From Conchocele bisecta (Eukaryota > Mollusca > Bivalvia > Lucinida > Thyasiridae): 64,000 nucleotides of DNA. Of the stretch, positions 21,316 through 32,800 are shown piece by piece. The DNA is taken from contig CM055265.1 in the NCBI GenBank assembly GCA_029237695.1, positions 38,676,058 to 38,740,057 on the forward strand, read 5' to 3'. The position numbers were made by a program, and so were the translations under genes. The notes under the pieces were generated by a model. The model searched no databases. It was not told the origin of the DNA and worked only from the letters and a program-made list of their open reading frames with translations. The first letter of the stretch is position 1; each line of letters starts with the position of its first letter.

Positions 21316-21644
21316 CGTCTTGTTGATTCTCTCTACCCGCAGTTATTACTACCAAGTCATTTGTCTAAGCCAACTTTTCTATTCCAATAAACCTTTACAT
21401 CACATTCACGTCATAAGTGAATGTAACTGTACACTGCATACTTAATTATAATTTATATAACACTTACAAACCTAATCTCATTACTTAACCCCTCAAGTCA
21501 GTCCCTCCGCCGTCCGTTAACGGATACTATTGTTTGTTCAGACAGAGACATACTACTACACAATGTAAATCATTGGTTCAGAACATTATCCTCTTCAGCA
21601 TCGATGTCTAGGTCCGTTTTGAAGTTAGATTGTTACCGACAAAA
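21316..21644. promoter_or_regulatory. Possible divergent promoter between gene A and a plus-strand exon
   Basis: This 330-base interval is free of recognised repeats. It separates a minus-strand candidate start exon from a plus-strand candidate start exon. A G+C-richer patch (CCTCCGCCGTCCGTTAACGG) lies at 21500-21525. No TATA box is convincing on either strand. Confidence 0.3.
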
Positions 21645-21748
21645 ATGAAGATCGACGAGCTCAACGGACCTAACAAATATGCTGCTGCAGGTTTAAGCCG
21701 TTTCGAGTGTTGTTACAGGATCCGGGACCCTAAGTTGTTTCCAACCCG
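21645..21748 (+). CDS. Candidate first coding exon of an unrecognised plus-strand gene
   Basis: The ATG at 21645 has A at -3 (ACAAAAATG) and opens 34 codons beginning MKIDELNGPNKYAAAGL and containing FECCYRIRDPKLFP, ending at a strong GTGAGT donor in phase 2. G+C and codon content look unlike the surrounding repeats. I do not recognise the protein. A possible continuation after the acceptor TTTTCGTCTTCAG at about 22702 would enter in the right phase and read SLLYCPRWPQSRYSNS to a stop at 22858, but this join is weak. Confidence 0.33.
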
Positions 21749-21923
21749 GTGAGTGAGTCATGCATATGTTTCCGCACTGTATACAAACATATATTTGTAA
21801 TTTTATTTTTCCTGTTTATGTGATCGTTTTGCACTTTTAGTTCATCCCGACTGCTGTTCAAATGTCTTTCCCATCTCTAGATATTCAAATCAAACAACAC
21901 AAGTGTAACTTCAAATAGCGTCA

Positions 21924-22140
21924 TTAACCCTTAGACTGCTGAGCACTAAAATTGTCGTCTGCTGATGCTTTATATTTTGCCTTCTTTCTCAATAAAGACA
22001 TGGTTTGACAGCATTTTAGAATCATTTCCACTGGAAATGATTCTAAAATGCTGTTAAACCATGTTTTTTTTATAATGAAAATCGAAAATAAAAAAATAAA
22101 CAGCAGACGACAACATTTAATTCGGCAGTGTAAGGGTTAA
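21924..22140 (+). repeat. Repeat family C, copy 3 (full length)
   Basis: Begins TTAACCCTTAGACTGCTG and ends GTAAGGGTTAA. The central hairpin AGAATCATTTCCACTGGAAA continues into a complete inverse arm. Confidence 0.9.
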
Positions 22141-22250
22141 TACGAGTATCAACGAATAATTAAACTTGTTATACAGTGGAACCTCTGTTTGTCGGACGCC
22201 CTGAGCCACGCATTGGGGCACGCTATGTTTCCGTCTTTTGCAATGGTGAT

Positions 22251-22570
22251 CAGTAGCCTATTTCACCAACATTGCAAAGTATACTTTGCTAGAGTATACT
22301 TTGAGAGAGACATTTTCAATTTCAGGATAAATTTATTAATTCTTATTATATTGAATGTATTACATTAACACAGCCAATTTGGCTATTATAATGTAATACA
22401 TTCAGTATAATAATTCTGCATACTTTTCATCAAATATATGCAGTTGTTTGTTCTATATGAAATAATGCATTTCAGGGAAAATAAATGATTACTCCCTCAA
22501 AGTATACTTTGCTAGAAAAGTATACTTTGTTAGAAATGTATACTTGCAATGTTGGTGAAATCGGTTACTG
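22251..22570 (+). repeat. Repeat family D, copy 2 (full palindrome)
   Basis: Starts TTTCACCAACATTGCAAAGT. The right arm has an extra GTATACTTTG-like unit (AAAGTATACTTTGTTAGAAA), a local duplication of the terminal word. Confidence 0.88.
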
Positions 22571-22574
22571 GTCA

Positions 22575-23262
22575 TATTTTCAACAATATATGTACTGAAA
22601 ACGAAAATCATAAACATTAAACACATTGATGTTTTCAGAGTTATATACAGTCTATTGTATATACAATGCACTAACCTTTCCCTTATCATTTTCGTCTTCA
22701 GCTCACTATTATACTGTCCCCGCTGGCCGCAGTCTCGGTATTCTAACTCCGCGTATTGTGCACTGTTTCCCCTATCCCGTATTATTAAACACTCCCAATC
22801 AAAGTACAGTATGCGAAAACAAAGCCAAAAACTTGCAATTTCCACTAAATACGCGTAAACATATCCATGCCTGTAGTTCAATGAACTCGGTGACACTGAC
22901 TGAATGTCTCTGGGCTATCTTCAGATCTGTTAAACCGTGTAGATCATCGATGATTAGTGGGTCCTTTCTGTATTCGCTGATGCCTGAAATATCTTGTATG
23001 ATTTATCTGGTTGTCAATAGATGTATTGTTAACTCGCGTCCTAGCCGGTGTTACGACTGTAGTTGCAACATGTGGTTATAAAAAGTGTAATTTGGTATCG
23101 TCGTTGAATATTCATTAGTTATTTCCTAATCCTTCAGATTCCCATCCATTGTACGTGGATACATGCTGATCCTTCAACGCACATATCACTTTATTTAGTT
23201 ATCACCATATCCATTATTCTTTTGCCACGTTTCTTCATGTCCATATGACCTTAACATTTTAA
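22575..23262. other. Unique-looking stretch with unconfirmed open frames
   Basis: Overlapping plus-strand frames at 22626-23081 (151 codons) and 22655-22858 have no family resemblance. A good-looking acceptor (CTTATCATTTTCGTCTTCAG) near 22700 is the only splice signal noted. Confidence 0.4.
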
Positions 23263-23436
23263 TTAACCCTTACACTGCTGAATTAAATGTTCATGTCTGC
23301 TGTGTATTTTCGATTTTACATGTTTCTCATCAGAAACATACTTTGACAACACTTTAGAATCATTTTCAATGAAAGAAGGCAATATACATAGCAACAGCAG
23401 ACGACACGTTTCGTATCCATCATTCTAAGTGTTAAA
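23263..23436 (+). repeat. Repeat family C, copy 4 (centre deleted)
   Basis: Ends are TTAACCCTTACACTGCTG and GTGTTAA. The right half of the central hairpin is missing, shortening the copy to about 175 bases. Confidence 0.8.
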
Positions 23437-23774
23437 CAGTTATTTGTTTGTGTTTATAGAGCATATACAAATTCCATTTCCCACGTCGTAATCTATGCCT
23501 GTAAGTGTTATACAAGAATCATATCGCACTAAGATCGCTGTAATAGCCAGCTGATAAGCCCAGCGTGGCTGGCGTATTATTACAATTTCCTCCCAAAACC
23601 ACCGCCCCCTTGTCAACAACACAGGGGTGTTTATCTCGCGGCTGTTGAGTAGCGGAAAACAGAAAACAACCGAACATATGTGAACGCGTCAAGTATTTAA
23701 AACAAGCTGTGTTAATAATTAAAGGAGGTAATATAACAATGTAACGGCTGAGTTTCCATATATCATGTGCACGC

Positions 23775-24060
23775 ACACTCGGCTCTTGTCACGGTCGGAC
23801 ATATCGGCATTGTGCAAAAGGATAATGAACTAACTAGGTTAAACTCACCGCCTCATAGTTTCCTTCATTTAATGCACATATTTCGACTGTATCGCATATA
23901 TTAGTAAATTCGGAAACAAATGGGCCAACGGCCATTGGCCTGATAACTTACGGGCTCATACCCGGGTATGGAAGGTCTTCGAGCCGTTTCCCACCCTTAT
24001 ATATAATACTTAAAGGCCGGTATGGAAGGTGTTCGAGCCAATTCCCACCCTTAAATATAA
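23775..24060 (-). repeat. Repeat family X, copy 2 (inverse of copy 1)
   Basis: Reverse complement order of 12095-12315: TCACGGTCGGACATATCGGC, then AACTAGGTTAAACTCACCGC, then the end word GAAGGT(C/G)TTCGAGCC twice. The terminal word is duplicated at 23960-24060. Confidence 0.75.
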
Positions 24061-24535
24061 GCAGAATAATTCCAGCACAAAAATATTTACACAATTCCCT
24101 AACATTTGATTGGCCCGTAGCAAGTCTCTGTCCAAAATTTATATCCCAGTAAACTCCCACGCCGAACTACTTTCCGCAACCGTGAGGCGCAGTTAAAAAT
24201 AATTCTTAAGAAAACGGAAAATAAACACATTTTCTTGATGAATTTATTTCAAATGCTGGAATTATAAGGAATAAATCACAGGTGATGGGAACAACTAATC
24301 TGATAGTCTGTTGTTACTTGTATAAGATATATATATATATACACCGTCATGTGATTTTTTTTCCCGTCACCTGTGGACCTGTGGAATATATGGCCTTTTT
24401 GTGGAATTTATTTTTATTTCTTTTCGAAAATTGTAATTTTTTATCGCTTCGTCCAGTATTCCCGCGACTTTTCCAAGTTTATACCCCGATAAATTCCACA
24501 AAAAGGCCATTAATTCCTATAATGAATGAATAATT
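24060..24535 (-). repeat. Repeat family E, copy 2 (minus orientation), containing a family Y insert
   Basis: Reads TAATTCCAGCACAAAAATAT, then CCCACGCCGAACTACTTTCC, and resumes with CGTCCAGTATTCCCGCGACT after an insert at about 24265-24375. The insert has inverse ends ACAGGTGATGGG and CCCGTCACCTGT and recurs at 57670-57780, also inside a family E neighbourhood. Confidence 0.8.
24265..24375 (+). repeat. Repeat family Y, copy 1 (about 110 bp)
   Basis: Words CACAGGTGATGGGAACAACT, CTGATAGTCTGTTGTT and ACACCGTCATGTGATTTTTT recur in inverse order at 57670-57780. The ends form a short terminal inverted repeat. Confidence 0.75.
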
Positions 24536-24589
24536 AAAAAAGGTTCCGTGGAATAAGCACGATTTTTCCACAGGCCCTTTCAATTGACA

Positions 24590-24840
24590 CATATACGTAT
24601 GGGGCTGTGACTTGAGCAATGGGGCGTATGTGTTTTAGGAATAATTCAGCTGCTGATCAAATAGCACACTCCTGTGTTCTGATAACCGTCTATGTTGCTT
24701 GTTAGAAACATGACGGGTGGAACCATTCCATTGATGGAATAGCGAACAGTGTAGATCCTGATCAGACTGTGCTGATGCACATTCTGATCTGGATCTACAC
24801 TGATCGCAAAACGCACAAGCCCCACTTTCCCAGTCACATA
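24590..24840 (+). repeat. Repeat family A, copy 9 (full length)
   Basis: Both ends (GGGGCTGTGACTTGAGCAAT and CCCACTTTCCCAGTCACATA) and all inner words are present. Confidence 0.87.
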
Positions 24841-25139
24841 CCGGTACGATATTTATTGTAAGGAAGTTCAGCGAAAATTGATAAATACCACCAATACTTT
24901 CTCAAGTATTATTGAATACATGTAATACTTATCAATTAATTGGCCTTCAATTTCCATGTATACATCCTGTATGGCTATTATAAATATTTTAATAACAAAA
25001 ACAGAAACTAATAATAAAGCAATCTCCACAGTATGTTTTACCGTGACTTGTGACAAACAACAATATTAGGGTACCGCTGTCAACACCTTTCGTCATGTAT
25101 GAATTTCCGGTTAAAAATACAGCTAAACCTCCTGAAACC

Positions 25140-25500
25140 GGGCACTCAGAGAAAACCTAACGTCTGTTTCACGAAACCTGCCCATTAAGTATATATAAAC
25201 AATGCAAAAACGAGACGTTTTTCGATAATATTAAATTTTATCAAAATTTAATAATGAGCCTTCTTTTTATTTCATGAAATTTTGTCAAATGTTGATTATA
25301 TTACGAAAAATAGATTTGTCTATGTGTTTGTCTATCAATGCCCGGTTTGAGGAGCGGTAGGAGGATTCAAAAAACGAAAACGTTTACGGGAATTGACTAT
25401 AAAACCTGGCTAGATAGCTTGGAAATGATCTTACTATATCAGAACAAGATTTTGAAAATCCGTCCGCTATTTCTGAAATTAGAAAAATGTCCCCATGTTC
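25140..25500 (+). repeat. Repeat family I2, copy 1 (left half)
   Basis: Words CTGTTTCACGAAACCTGCCC, TTTTTCGATAATATTAAAT and AATGAGCCTTCTTTTTATTT are shared with the complete fold-back at 27142-27680. The inner part has GACTATAAAACCTGGCTAGA. Confidence 0.75.
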
Positions 25501-25501
25501 A

Positions 25502-25805
25502 AATAATTCTTAAGAAAACGGAAAATAAACACATTTTCTTGATGAATTTATTTCAAATGCTGGAATTATAAGGAATGAATGGCCTTTTTGTTGAATTTAT
25601 CGGGGACATAAACTTGGAAAAGTCGCGGTAATACTGGACGAGGCCTTAAAAAATTACAATTTTCGAAAAAAAATAAAAATAAATAAATTATTTTGTGATT
25701 TTTTTTCGAAAATTGTAATTTGTTATCGCTTCGTGCAGTATTCCCGCGACTTTTCCAAGTTTATACCCCGATAAATTCCACAAAAGGCCATTCATTCCTA
25801 TAGTA
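25502..25805 (+). repeat. Repeat family E, copy 3 (rearranged)
   Basis: The GAAAATAAACACATTTTCTT segment is followed by both arms of the fold-back half, with a collapsed centre (AAAATTACAATTTTCG and its inverse). Confidence 0.8.
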
Positions 25806-26002
25806 ATTAGAGTTACGTGCTCATAACTAGATTGGTCCCTGCTCCGAGTGAATAGAAACTGTTGAGACTGATCTAAAGACGCTGATCTGTGTTTACACCA
25901 ACGGCAAACGTAACATGTAAGGTGTACCGTCGGCTGAGAAAAGGTACGTTGTGACATTTGCCACCGGTATAGCCCCACCAAAATACGCCTGCGTACCCGC
26001 GC

Positions 26003-26080
26003 GTTCTGATAAGGCTGGTCTGGTTCTACACAGGTCGCAAAACCCATAAGCCCCATTTCGCCAGTCACAGCAACATATAT
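26003..26080 (+). repeat. Repeat family A, copy 10 (right end only)
   Basis: CTGGTCTGGTTCTACACAGG through AAACCCATAAGCCCCATTTC to GCCAGTCACAGCAACATATA. Confidence 0.8.
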
Positions 26081-26126
26081 AGTAGTTACACACAGTTGCA
26101 TACTACGGTTACATGCTGAAACACGT

Positions 26127-26388
26127 GGATCTACACTACTGTCTGTTCCATGTTTTGCTGCCGACGAACTTTTGGCTATTACACACATTAAATCTAAAAA
26201 ATATTTAAAAGTAAGTATTTTTTTATCAATAACAAAAAAAGTCACCCTCCCCAAAAAAAATTCCATCAAATATTGATTTTATTGCGAAAAAAAGATTTTC
26301 CTATGGGAATTTAACATGGGGGCTAAAAATAGATTTTTAAAATTTCGTCGGCAGCAAAACGTGGAACAGACGGTAGTAGATCTAAAGT
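26127..26388 (+). repeat. Repeat family I, copy 2 (full fold-back)
   Basis: ATCTACACTACTGTCTGTTC ... TTTTGCTGCCGACGAACTTT on the left, and TTCGTCGGCAGCAAAACGTG ... GGAACAGACGGTAGTAGATC on the right. The middle is T- and A-rich. Confidence 0.85.
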
Positions 26389-26642
26389 ATTGTCCAACAT
26401 GAAATAAGCCCCTTTATGCCAGATGATGGACACAAATATTAAATATATGGGTGGTCGCGACATGTGATTAATAATATAGACAGTAATCGATATTATCGAT
26501 GTTTATCCGATGTTGATAAACCGATAAGAGATCGATAGTAGATTAGCAATCTGCTTATCACTGTCGATAGTTGCATTTTATTTACGCTCCGTACACATAA
26601 CGCTTATCGGCTGAATCAGGGACCATACATACAGGCTGAATC

Positions 26643-26860
26643 ATAGGCATTCGGCGTGTTTCGGCTTTCATCGATATATAACTGTATATATGAACAAGGC
26701 TTATAGTTTTGGTCGGACACGATGTCGTATCACAACAAATTCCGCGATTTTATTAACGCTAATGTAAATACTTTGGCGGAATGTACACATGTTCGTTTGA
26801 GAATGAATTGTTGTTCTCCTGCTGAAATAGCATAATTATAACATAATCTGGACATTTGCT
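26643..26860 (+). repeat. Repeat family Q, copy 1 (left half)
   Basis: Begins GGCATTCGGCGTGTTTCGGC, then TTCATCGATATATAACTG and GAACAAGGCTTATAGTTTTG. The complete fold-back is at 48590-49083. Confidence 0.8.
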
Positions 26861-26907
26861 AGACGGAACCGTTTTCTGGTACTTTATGTTAGCCAGGGTA
26901 TTCATAA

Positions 26908-27130
26908 CATGTGGCTGTGACTAGAGAAATGGGGCTTATATGCGAAAAGTGTAGATCCAGATCAGACTGTGCATCCGCACAGTCTGATCAGGATCTGCAC
27001 TATTCGCCATTTCATCAATGAATAAGCCGTCATGCTTGTAACGAGGAATTCAGATCGTTATCCGGCTACATGAGTGCGTTATCTGACCAGGAGCTACACT
27101 AGTCACATTTCTCCCAGCACAGCCACATGT
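26908..27130 (+). repeat. Repeat family A, copy 11 (full length)
   Basis: Ends ATGTGGCTGTGACTAGAGAA and CCCAGCACAGCCACATGT. A 10-base gap in the left arm removes part of the TTTGCGACC word. Confidence 0.87.
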
Positions 27131-27141
27131 AAGGAATTATA

Positions 27142-27680
27142 GCCTGTTTCACGAAAGCTGCCCAAATTTTACGGCTATATAAACAATTCAAAAACAATAT
27201 TATTTTCGATAATATTAAATTAAAGGAAAATTTAAGAATGAGCCTTCTTTTTATTTCGTGAAATTCGGTCAAATATTGATTTTATTACGAAAATTTGATT
27301 TGTCTATGGGAATTTAACATGGCCATGATGGGGGAAAAAGTGGTAAGGAAGTGTGGGAGGAGTCAAAAAACGAAAAAATTTGGAAATTGACTCCGAAACC
27401 TGACTAGATAGCTTGGATATGATCTAACTAAGAAAACAAAAGTTAAATTTTTAAAAATCGGTCCAGTATTTCTAAAATTCAAAAACATATTTCCCCATGT
27501 TAAATCCCCATAGATCTTCACTCCGATTATGCAATAAAATCAATATTTGACCAAATTTAACGAAATAAAAAGAAGGCTCATTCTTAATTTTTCCTTTAAT
27601 TTAATATTATGAAAAGAAATCTTGTTTTTGAATTGTTTATATAGCCGTAAAATTTGGGCAGCTTTCGTGAAACAGAGAGT
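27142..27680 (+). repeat. Repeat family I2, copy 2 (full fold-back, about 540 bp)
   Basis: Left arm CTGTTTCACGAAAGCTGCCC through AATGAGCCTTCTTTTTATTT; right arm is the inverse, ending GGGCAGCTTTCGTGAAACAG. The loop holds TTGGAAATTGACTCCGAAAC. Arms pair over more than 150 bases. Confidence 0.88.
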
Positions 27681-27751
27681 AGACTGCGACCACATCTCAA
27701 TCCCTACCTCGGCAAACACTGCTCCCATCCTCGGGGGGCATTACACGCATA

Positions 27752-27860
27752 TTTGTGACTGTGACTGGAGAAATGGGGTTTATGGGATGTGTGACCAGTG
27801 TAGCTCCTGATCAAATAGCACACTCAAGTAGGATGGTAACGATCGGTACTGTGTGTTCAG
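27752..27860 (+). repeat. Repeat family A, copy 12 (left half)
   Basis: TTTGTGACTGTGACTGGAGA to GTAGGATGGTAACGATC, using the variant middle word AGCTCCTGATCAAATAGCAC. Confidence 0.8.
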
Positions 27861-27864
27861 AAAC

Positions 27865-29030
27865 ATTTAATTTCGACAGACTGGAATTAGCTATTTCAGA
27901 ATGAGTGTAACTCACGTGTGTTGCTCGCCTTGTCCCCGCCCCATCTACGTGCAAAATGAGACATAGATAAAAACGAAGAGCAATTTGTAAATATAGGTCC
28001 GCCACTTTGTGCTGACGCGTTATTATTGTAAATATTATTGTAAACGAAGACTATTTTCAAATATTTAAAATTCAACATTCGTCATCGATCTCATGACGTT
28101 TGCTATCGTTATAATACCGTGCTGACGAATGCATAAACATAATACCAATTATAACTGATTGTTATGTAAACAAAAGCATGTAAACAACGCCATGGTAAAG
28201 TGGTATTATTATAATAAATAGTCGGTTACAACGTTCGCATGTACTTACAGCATAAGTATACTTATAATATCACCATCCGCGTATATCCAGTATTACACAT
28301 GATTGGTATAAACATAATTATAACATCGTTGACAATTTTAAGTTCCATTGCAATTCAACGTGCATATCGGGTACTAACAACGTCTTGGGACAGTGCGCAG
28401 CTAGGGGTAAAAAGGGGTGGCGATTTCAGTACCGACCCTGCAAGTTACACCAGTGTGTCTAGAAAAATAGGTTTATGAATATTTCTCGACTTTGTGAGGC
28501 TTGACTAGTATTTCTTAGAGTATTTCATAATTCTACGAAACTCAATGTTAGCTCCGGTTGATTTTGACATCTTGGAGGAAAATGGTGCTTGCTATGCTGT
28601 CTCTCCGGTACGGTTTCGAGGCAGAATTTAATTATAGTATTTTTCGGGCATTTGTAGTGAAAACTTGAGGGGGTTATGACCCCACTTTGGAATAATATTC
28701 GGGAAATCGTGTGGTGTTACACGTGATAGAACATGTCATGGCAAAGCCTCTGTGCCTCGTATTTTCATGAAAACAATTCCAACACATTCAGTCGTGTTGC
28801 AATTTTTGGCCAAAAATATGTGGGTGGGGTAACATTGTAAAATAATATATACACACAGCTGACTGTATTTGTGCAAGAGCATCCTTAACTGATTACGAGA
28901 GGCGGTGTTTTTTTATAAAGCGGTCAATTTTGGTTATTTTCGACCGTCCCTTGATGCCTGAATGCTTCTATTCATTTACGTGCATGCTGTTGTGTGAATG
29001 TCGCTGATTATGGTGTTGAATTATTTTTAT
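27865..29030. other. Unique-looking intergenic stretch
   Basis: Downstream of gene B's 3' end. Short open frames (for example 28239-28478, 79 codons) lack any recognisable family. A word shared with the palindrome at 56318, GTGGGTGGGGTAAC, occurs at about 28805. Nothing else is supported. Confidence 0.45.
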
Positions 29031-29033
29031 TTT

Positions 29034-29312
29034 TTTTGCTTATATTTAACGGCGGCACTGGCTCTAGGACCTTGCATGCCGTCTCCCAAGAATGGGAGAA
29101 AGAACGGAGGTAGAGATTTTTGAGAGAAGCCGGTAATTCGTATTTACAGAGCAACTACGAATTATCGGTACCCATTTACAGCTGGGTGAGCTGGAGCAGT
29201 GTGGATAAAGTGTCTTGCTCAAGGACACAACGCACGCCGCTAGTCAGGCTCGAACCCACGACCCTTGGATCAGTAGTCCGACACACTAACCATTACGCCA
29301 CGGCGCTCCACT
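29034..29312 (-). mobile_element. tRNA-derived SINE with conserved central domain
   Basis: On the minus strand the 5' end reads GGAGCGCCGTGGCGTAATGG, an A-box-like start, and about 50 bases on is GGGTCGTGGGTTCGAGCC, a clear B box, so the head is tRNA-derived and Pol III-type. Next (29213-29240) lies the inverse of GTGTCTTGCTCAAGGACACA, which resembles the conserved central domain shared by several animal SINE families. The tail ends near 29034 in A/T-rich sequence. Confidence 0.82.
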
Positions 29313-29394
29313 GTGTTGAATTATTCAGCATTGCGTCCTTTTATACGTTTTTACGAGGCAGCAAGCTTTGCATTGACCGAAGCTGACGGACAAC

Positions 29395-29690
29395 ACAGTG
29401 TCGTATCTTACATTGACTAAATATACGTATATCCGAGTCACAACGATTTCAACAATGACGTTTCATTGGACGAACAACGTCACATGACCTTATCGAATAT
29501 CAATGTAATTGCGCAATGTAAACAAGTCCGCGGTATTTTCAACGAAACCCGCGTCAATTTTGCTCTTTTTCTGTGAAAGGTTACCTGATAAATAGAATAC
29601 CATGTTAGTGTTTGTTGATATCACGCTTAGCAGGATCGGCTCGAAAACGTCTGATAAAAAGACACTAGCATGGTATTCTCTATATACATG
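29395..29690 (+). repeat. Repeat family J, copy 2
   Basis: Words AATGACGTTTCATTGGACGA, AAACAAGTCCGCGGTATTTT, TACCTGATAAATAGAATACC and GACACTAGCATGGTATTCTC. It ends about 45 bases beyond the stop codon of gene B, so gene B's 3' UTR must run into it unless it is very short. Confidence 0.75.
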
Positions 29691-29734
29691 TCATGCGGAG
29701 ACTGACAACATATACGAGTACATGTATGATTATG

Positions 29735-29891
29735 CTATGTCAATTCCCAGTGTGTGTTTGAGATACAGTCGTGTAGATTGTTAGTGGCGGCGAATACGGC
29801 GAGTTTGATATAGTCTAGGATCTGCTCCATAGAGATGGATCTGTCGTGGAAACGTTCGAACTGGAATGTGGCCACACCGCACTTGGCGTCC
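29735..29891 (-). CDS. Gene B exon 4: end of PTB domain and stop
   Basis: Acceptor ATGTTTCAG precedes base 29891. The frame reads DAKCGVATFQFERFHDRS, then the PTB C-terminal helix MEQILDYIKLAVFAATNN, then a short end closing with HWELT and TAG at 29735-29737. The matching exon of gene A continues for about 265 residues more. Confidence 0.93.
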
Positions 29892-32800
29892 CTGAAACAT
29901 ATACGTATGGTTCAGTAGATCTGCTCTTAACCGGACACATAGAAAATAAATTTGTTTAAAGGGCCTCTTGGATGCAGTTGTGTTTCATATGTACAGTATA
30001 GTCCTTGGCAATCTAACTGGTGAAAACCGCATGTAAATATCCATGTCTGTCACATGATATATATCGGTTTCAATTTCTGAAAGGCCCTTTAACCCTTTGA
30101 ACCAGAAATCCCGCTATAGCGGTTTATGCAAAAAGTGCAGATCCAGATGAGACGGCTCGTAACGAGCCTTCTCATCAGGATCTGCACTTTCTGAAAGTAA
30201 TTTTCATATTTTTTAGAACAAAAACACCTACTTTTCATAAATGGAATAGTCTGGAAATCATTTTATGACGGTTGGTTGCAAAATTAGCATATCAAAATCC
30301 ATTTCAGTTACTTAGGGGTGAAAGGGTTAATGTTGATAGGGTTCATTGTAATTTATGTACATGTACATGTACATTGTAATTTATATATGACTCTTCATGT
30401 TAGCAGTTAACAAAATGTTCTGGAAAGGTTAAAGTTTTTCGAACTGCCGGTATAAATTGGGAATGTTCTGTGCGGGCCTGCAAATTCAAGATGGCGTCCA
30501 AGATGGCGAAAGGCACATAACAATTTTGTCATAATTAACATGATTAACGAAAGCGTTCTACCATCACTTACTAGAGAAACAATATTGTAATACCTGTATT
30601 GATAATATTACATGGGTTTTATTATAGGAATGAATGGCCTTTTTGTGGAATTTATCGGGGTATAAACTTGGAAAAGTCGCGGGAATACTGGACGAAGGCC
30701 GGAAGGCCTCGTCAAGTATTCCCGCGACTTTTCCAAGTTTATATCCCCGATAAATTCAACAAAAAGGCCATTCATTAATTCCACAAAAAAGCCATTCATT
30801 CCTTATAATTCCAGCATTTGAAATAAATTCAGCAAGAAAATGTGTTTATTTTCCGTTTTCTTAAGAATTATATTAACTGCGCCTCACGGTTACGGAAAGT
30901 AGTCAGGCGTGGGAGTTTACTGGGACATAAATTTCGGACAGAGACTTGCTACGGGCCAATCAAATGTTAGGGAATTGTGTAAATATTTGTGTGCTGGAAT
31001 TATAATGGTATATTATTATATTAATTATTGATTTCATATGCAACGAGGCAAGTCTGAGTAATAGTTCCTATTGTCTGTTCACTTTATAACACATGATACA
31101 GGATTTAAGTAGGGAATATGAGATAATATATTCCAATATTTGATTAACCAATACATTGCTGAATTAAAGTGTGTCGTCTGCTGTTTATTTTTTAGTTTCC
31201 AGTTTTCTCATTATAAACATGTTTTGGCAACGCTTTAGAATCATTTCCATCGGAAATGATTCTAAAGCCATGTCAAACAATGGTTTTATTAAAAAAGAAG
31301 ACAAAATATGCAATAGCAGTAGACGATAGGTTAAGTTTCCCGCACTCTAAATGTTAATATATCATGTATAGTAAAATTAATGGATTGCACGGAACATGTA
31401 AATATCCTCCTAAGCTCGACACCCTGGTGACGTCACGGAATGTCTGGTCGTGATAGTTTTCACTGTACGCGTAATAACCCGCGTTATTTGGCGGTCACCT
31501 AGCATGACTAAACCAATCAACGCCGGCTAGTGAATTGTCGTCTGCGGTTGTTTTACTTTTTATAGTTGCATTGTTCAAAAGCAAAATACATTTTGGCAGC
31601 ATGTTTCCATCAAGTAAAACAGAATAATTATACAGCAGACGACAACCTTTATTTAATTAGTAATTGCAGCAAACGCATTATATGCATACAGTACAGGGAG
31701 GGGGCCGTTTCACTAAACTTCGAACTTCTAAAATGTTGGTAACTGCAAACTGATATGATAGTCTGTAAATTTCACATTAACAATGTGTTCTTGTAAACAC
31801 TTATTGAATTTACATTTATTGAGCAAATGTTCAAATGAGTAAATGTAAATCCATCACTTAAATTTGCAATTACGAACATTTTAGTCGTACGAAGTTTAGT
31901 GAAACCGCCCAATGGTTAATCCAAGTTGAGTGCAGTTCAGTTACAGGCTCGTAACTCTGTAACAACTCTCGAATCGCTGCGGACGATACAGGATGATCTA
32001 GCGAGTTACCTGCCCACAACTAAGTAAGGTTATGAATTCAATACGGAACACTTTTTATATTTCGGAGCCAACAGTAATCAAAGTACTGAAAGTACTGACT
32101 GGCGGGAGACAAGTAGCCACTTGTGAATTTGCATACTCAGAAATTCCTTGTTAGAAATATATTCGATGTTGATTATTGGATGTACAATCTGCAAATTTGG
32201 AGAACTTGATCAGTTACTGGTGTTTGTAAAATACAGCCTGCTCTAAACACAAATAGGTTGATGAAGCAAAGGTACTTTATGTCCGACTAATAAACCGTTT
32301 TACGAGGTATATTGCAGACGTATTATGTGAAATATTTTCAAAATTATGACTGGGCGTAGGCCTACATACGTGTATGCTGCATGAACGGCAAAATGTTTTC
32401 ATGAATTTTGTTTCGCTCACCCAGAGGGTAATTTTTCGAAAATCGCCCGTAAACCACAATATGAAAAAGAATTGGCCTTCGACGTCGCATTGCGACTGCG
32501 TGGTACACGATACGGGGGGCGTCTCAATAACAGCAATTTGTTCTCTTCAAAAGTAAAGTTGGGCATGCCAACTATTTTACACATAATGTTGAGCATTGCC
32601 GTTGCTATTAATAACTTGCTTTCAGTTCACTCGCTGACTTTAAATGTCACCTGACTGTTGTTACATAATACCTTAATTCAACGTTGTAAGGGTAGTATCT
32701 TCAGAGCAGACGATTCTCATGCAGTGTCAAAAAATGTTCTCATAAATACAATACGGAAAATAAAAAATAAACAACAGACGACACATCTATCTCAGCATTG

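Noticed and set aside
22626..23081. 151-codon plus-strand frame
   Set aside because: No family features and it overlaps another frame of similar quality. Kept only as a weak possible continuation of the exon at 21645.
29240..29312. Possible functional tRNA gene on the minus strand
   Set aside because: The arms do not fold into a full cloverleaf and the downstream conserved domain marks it as a SINE.
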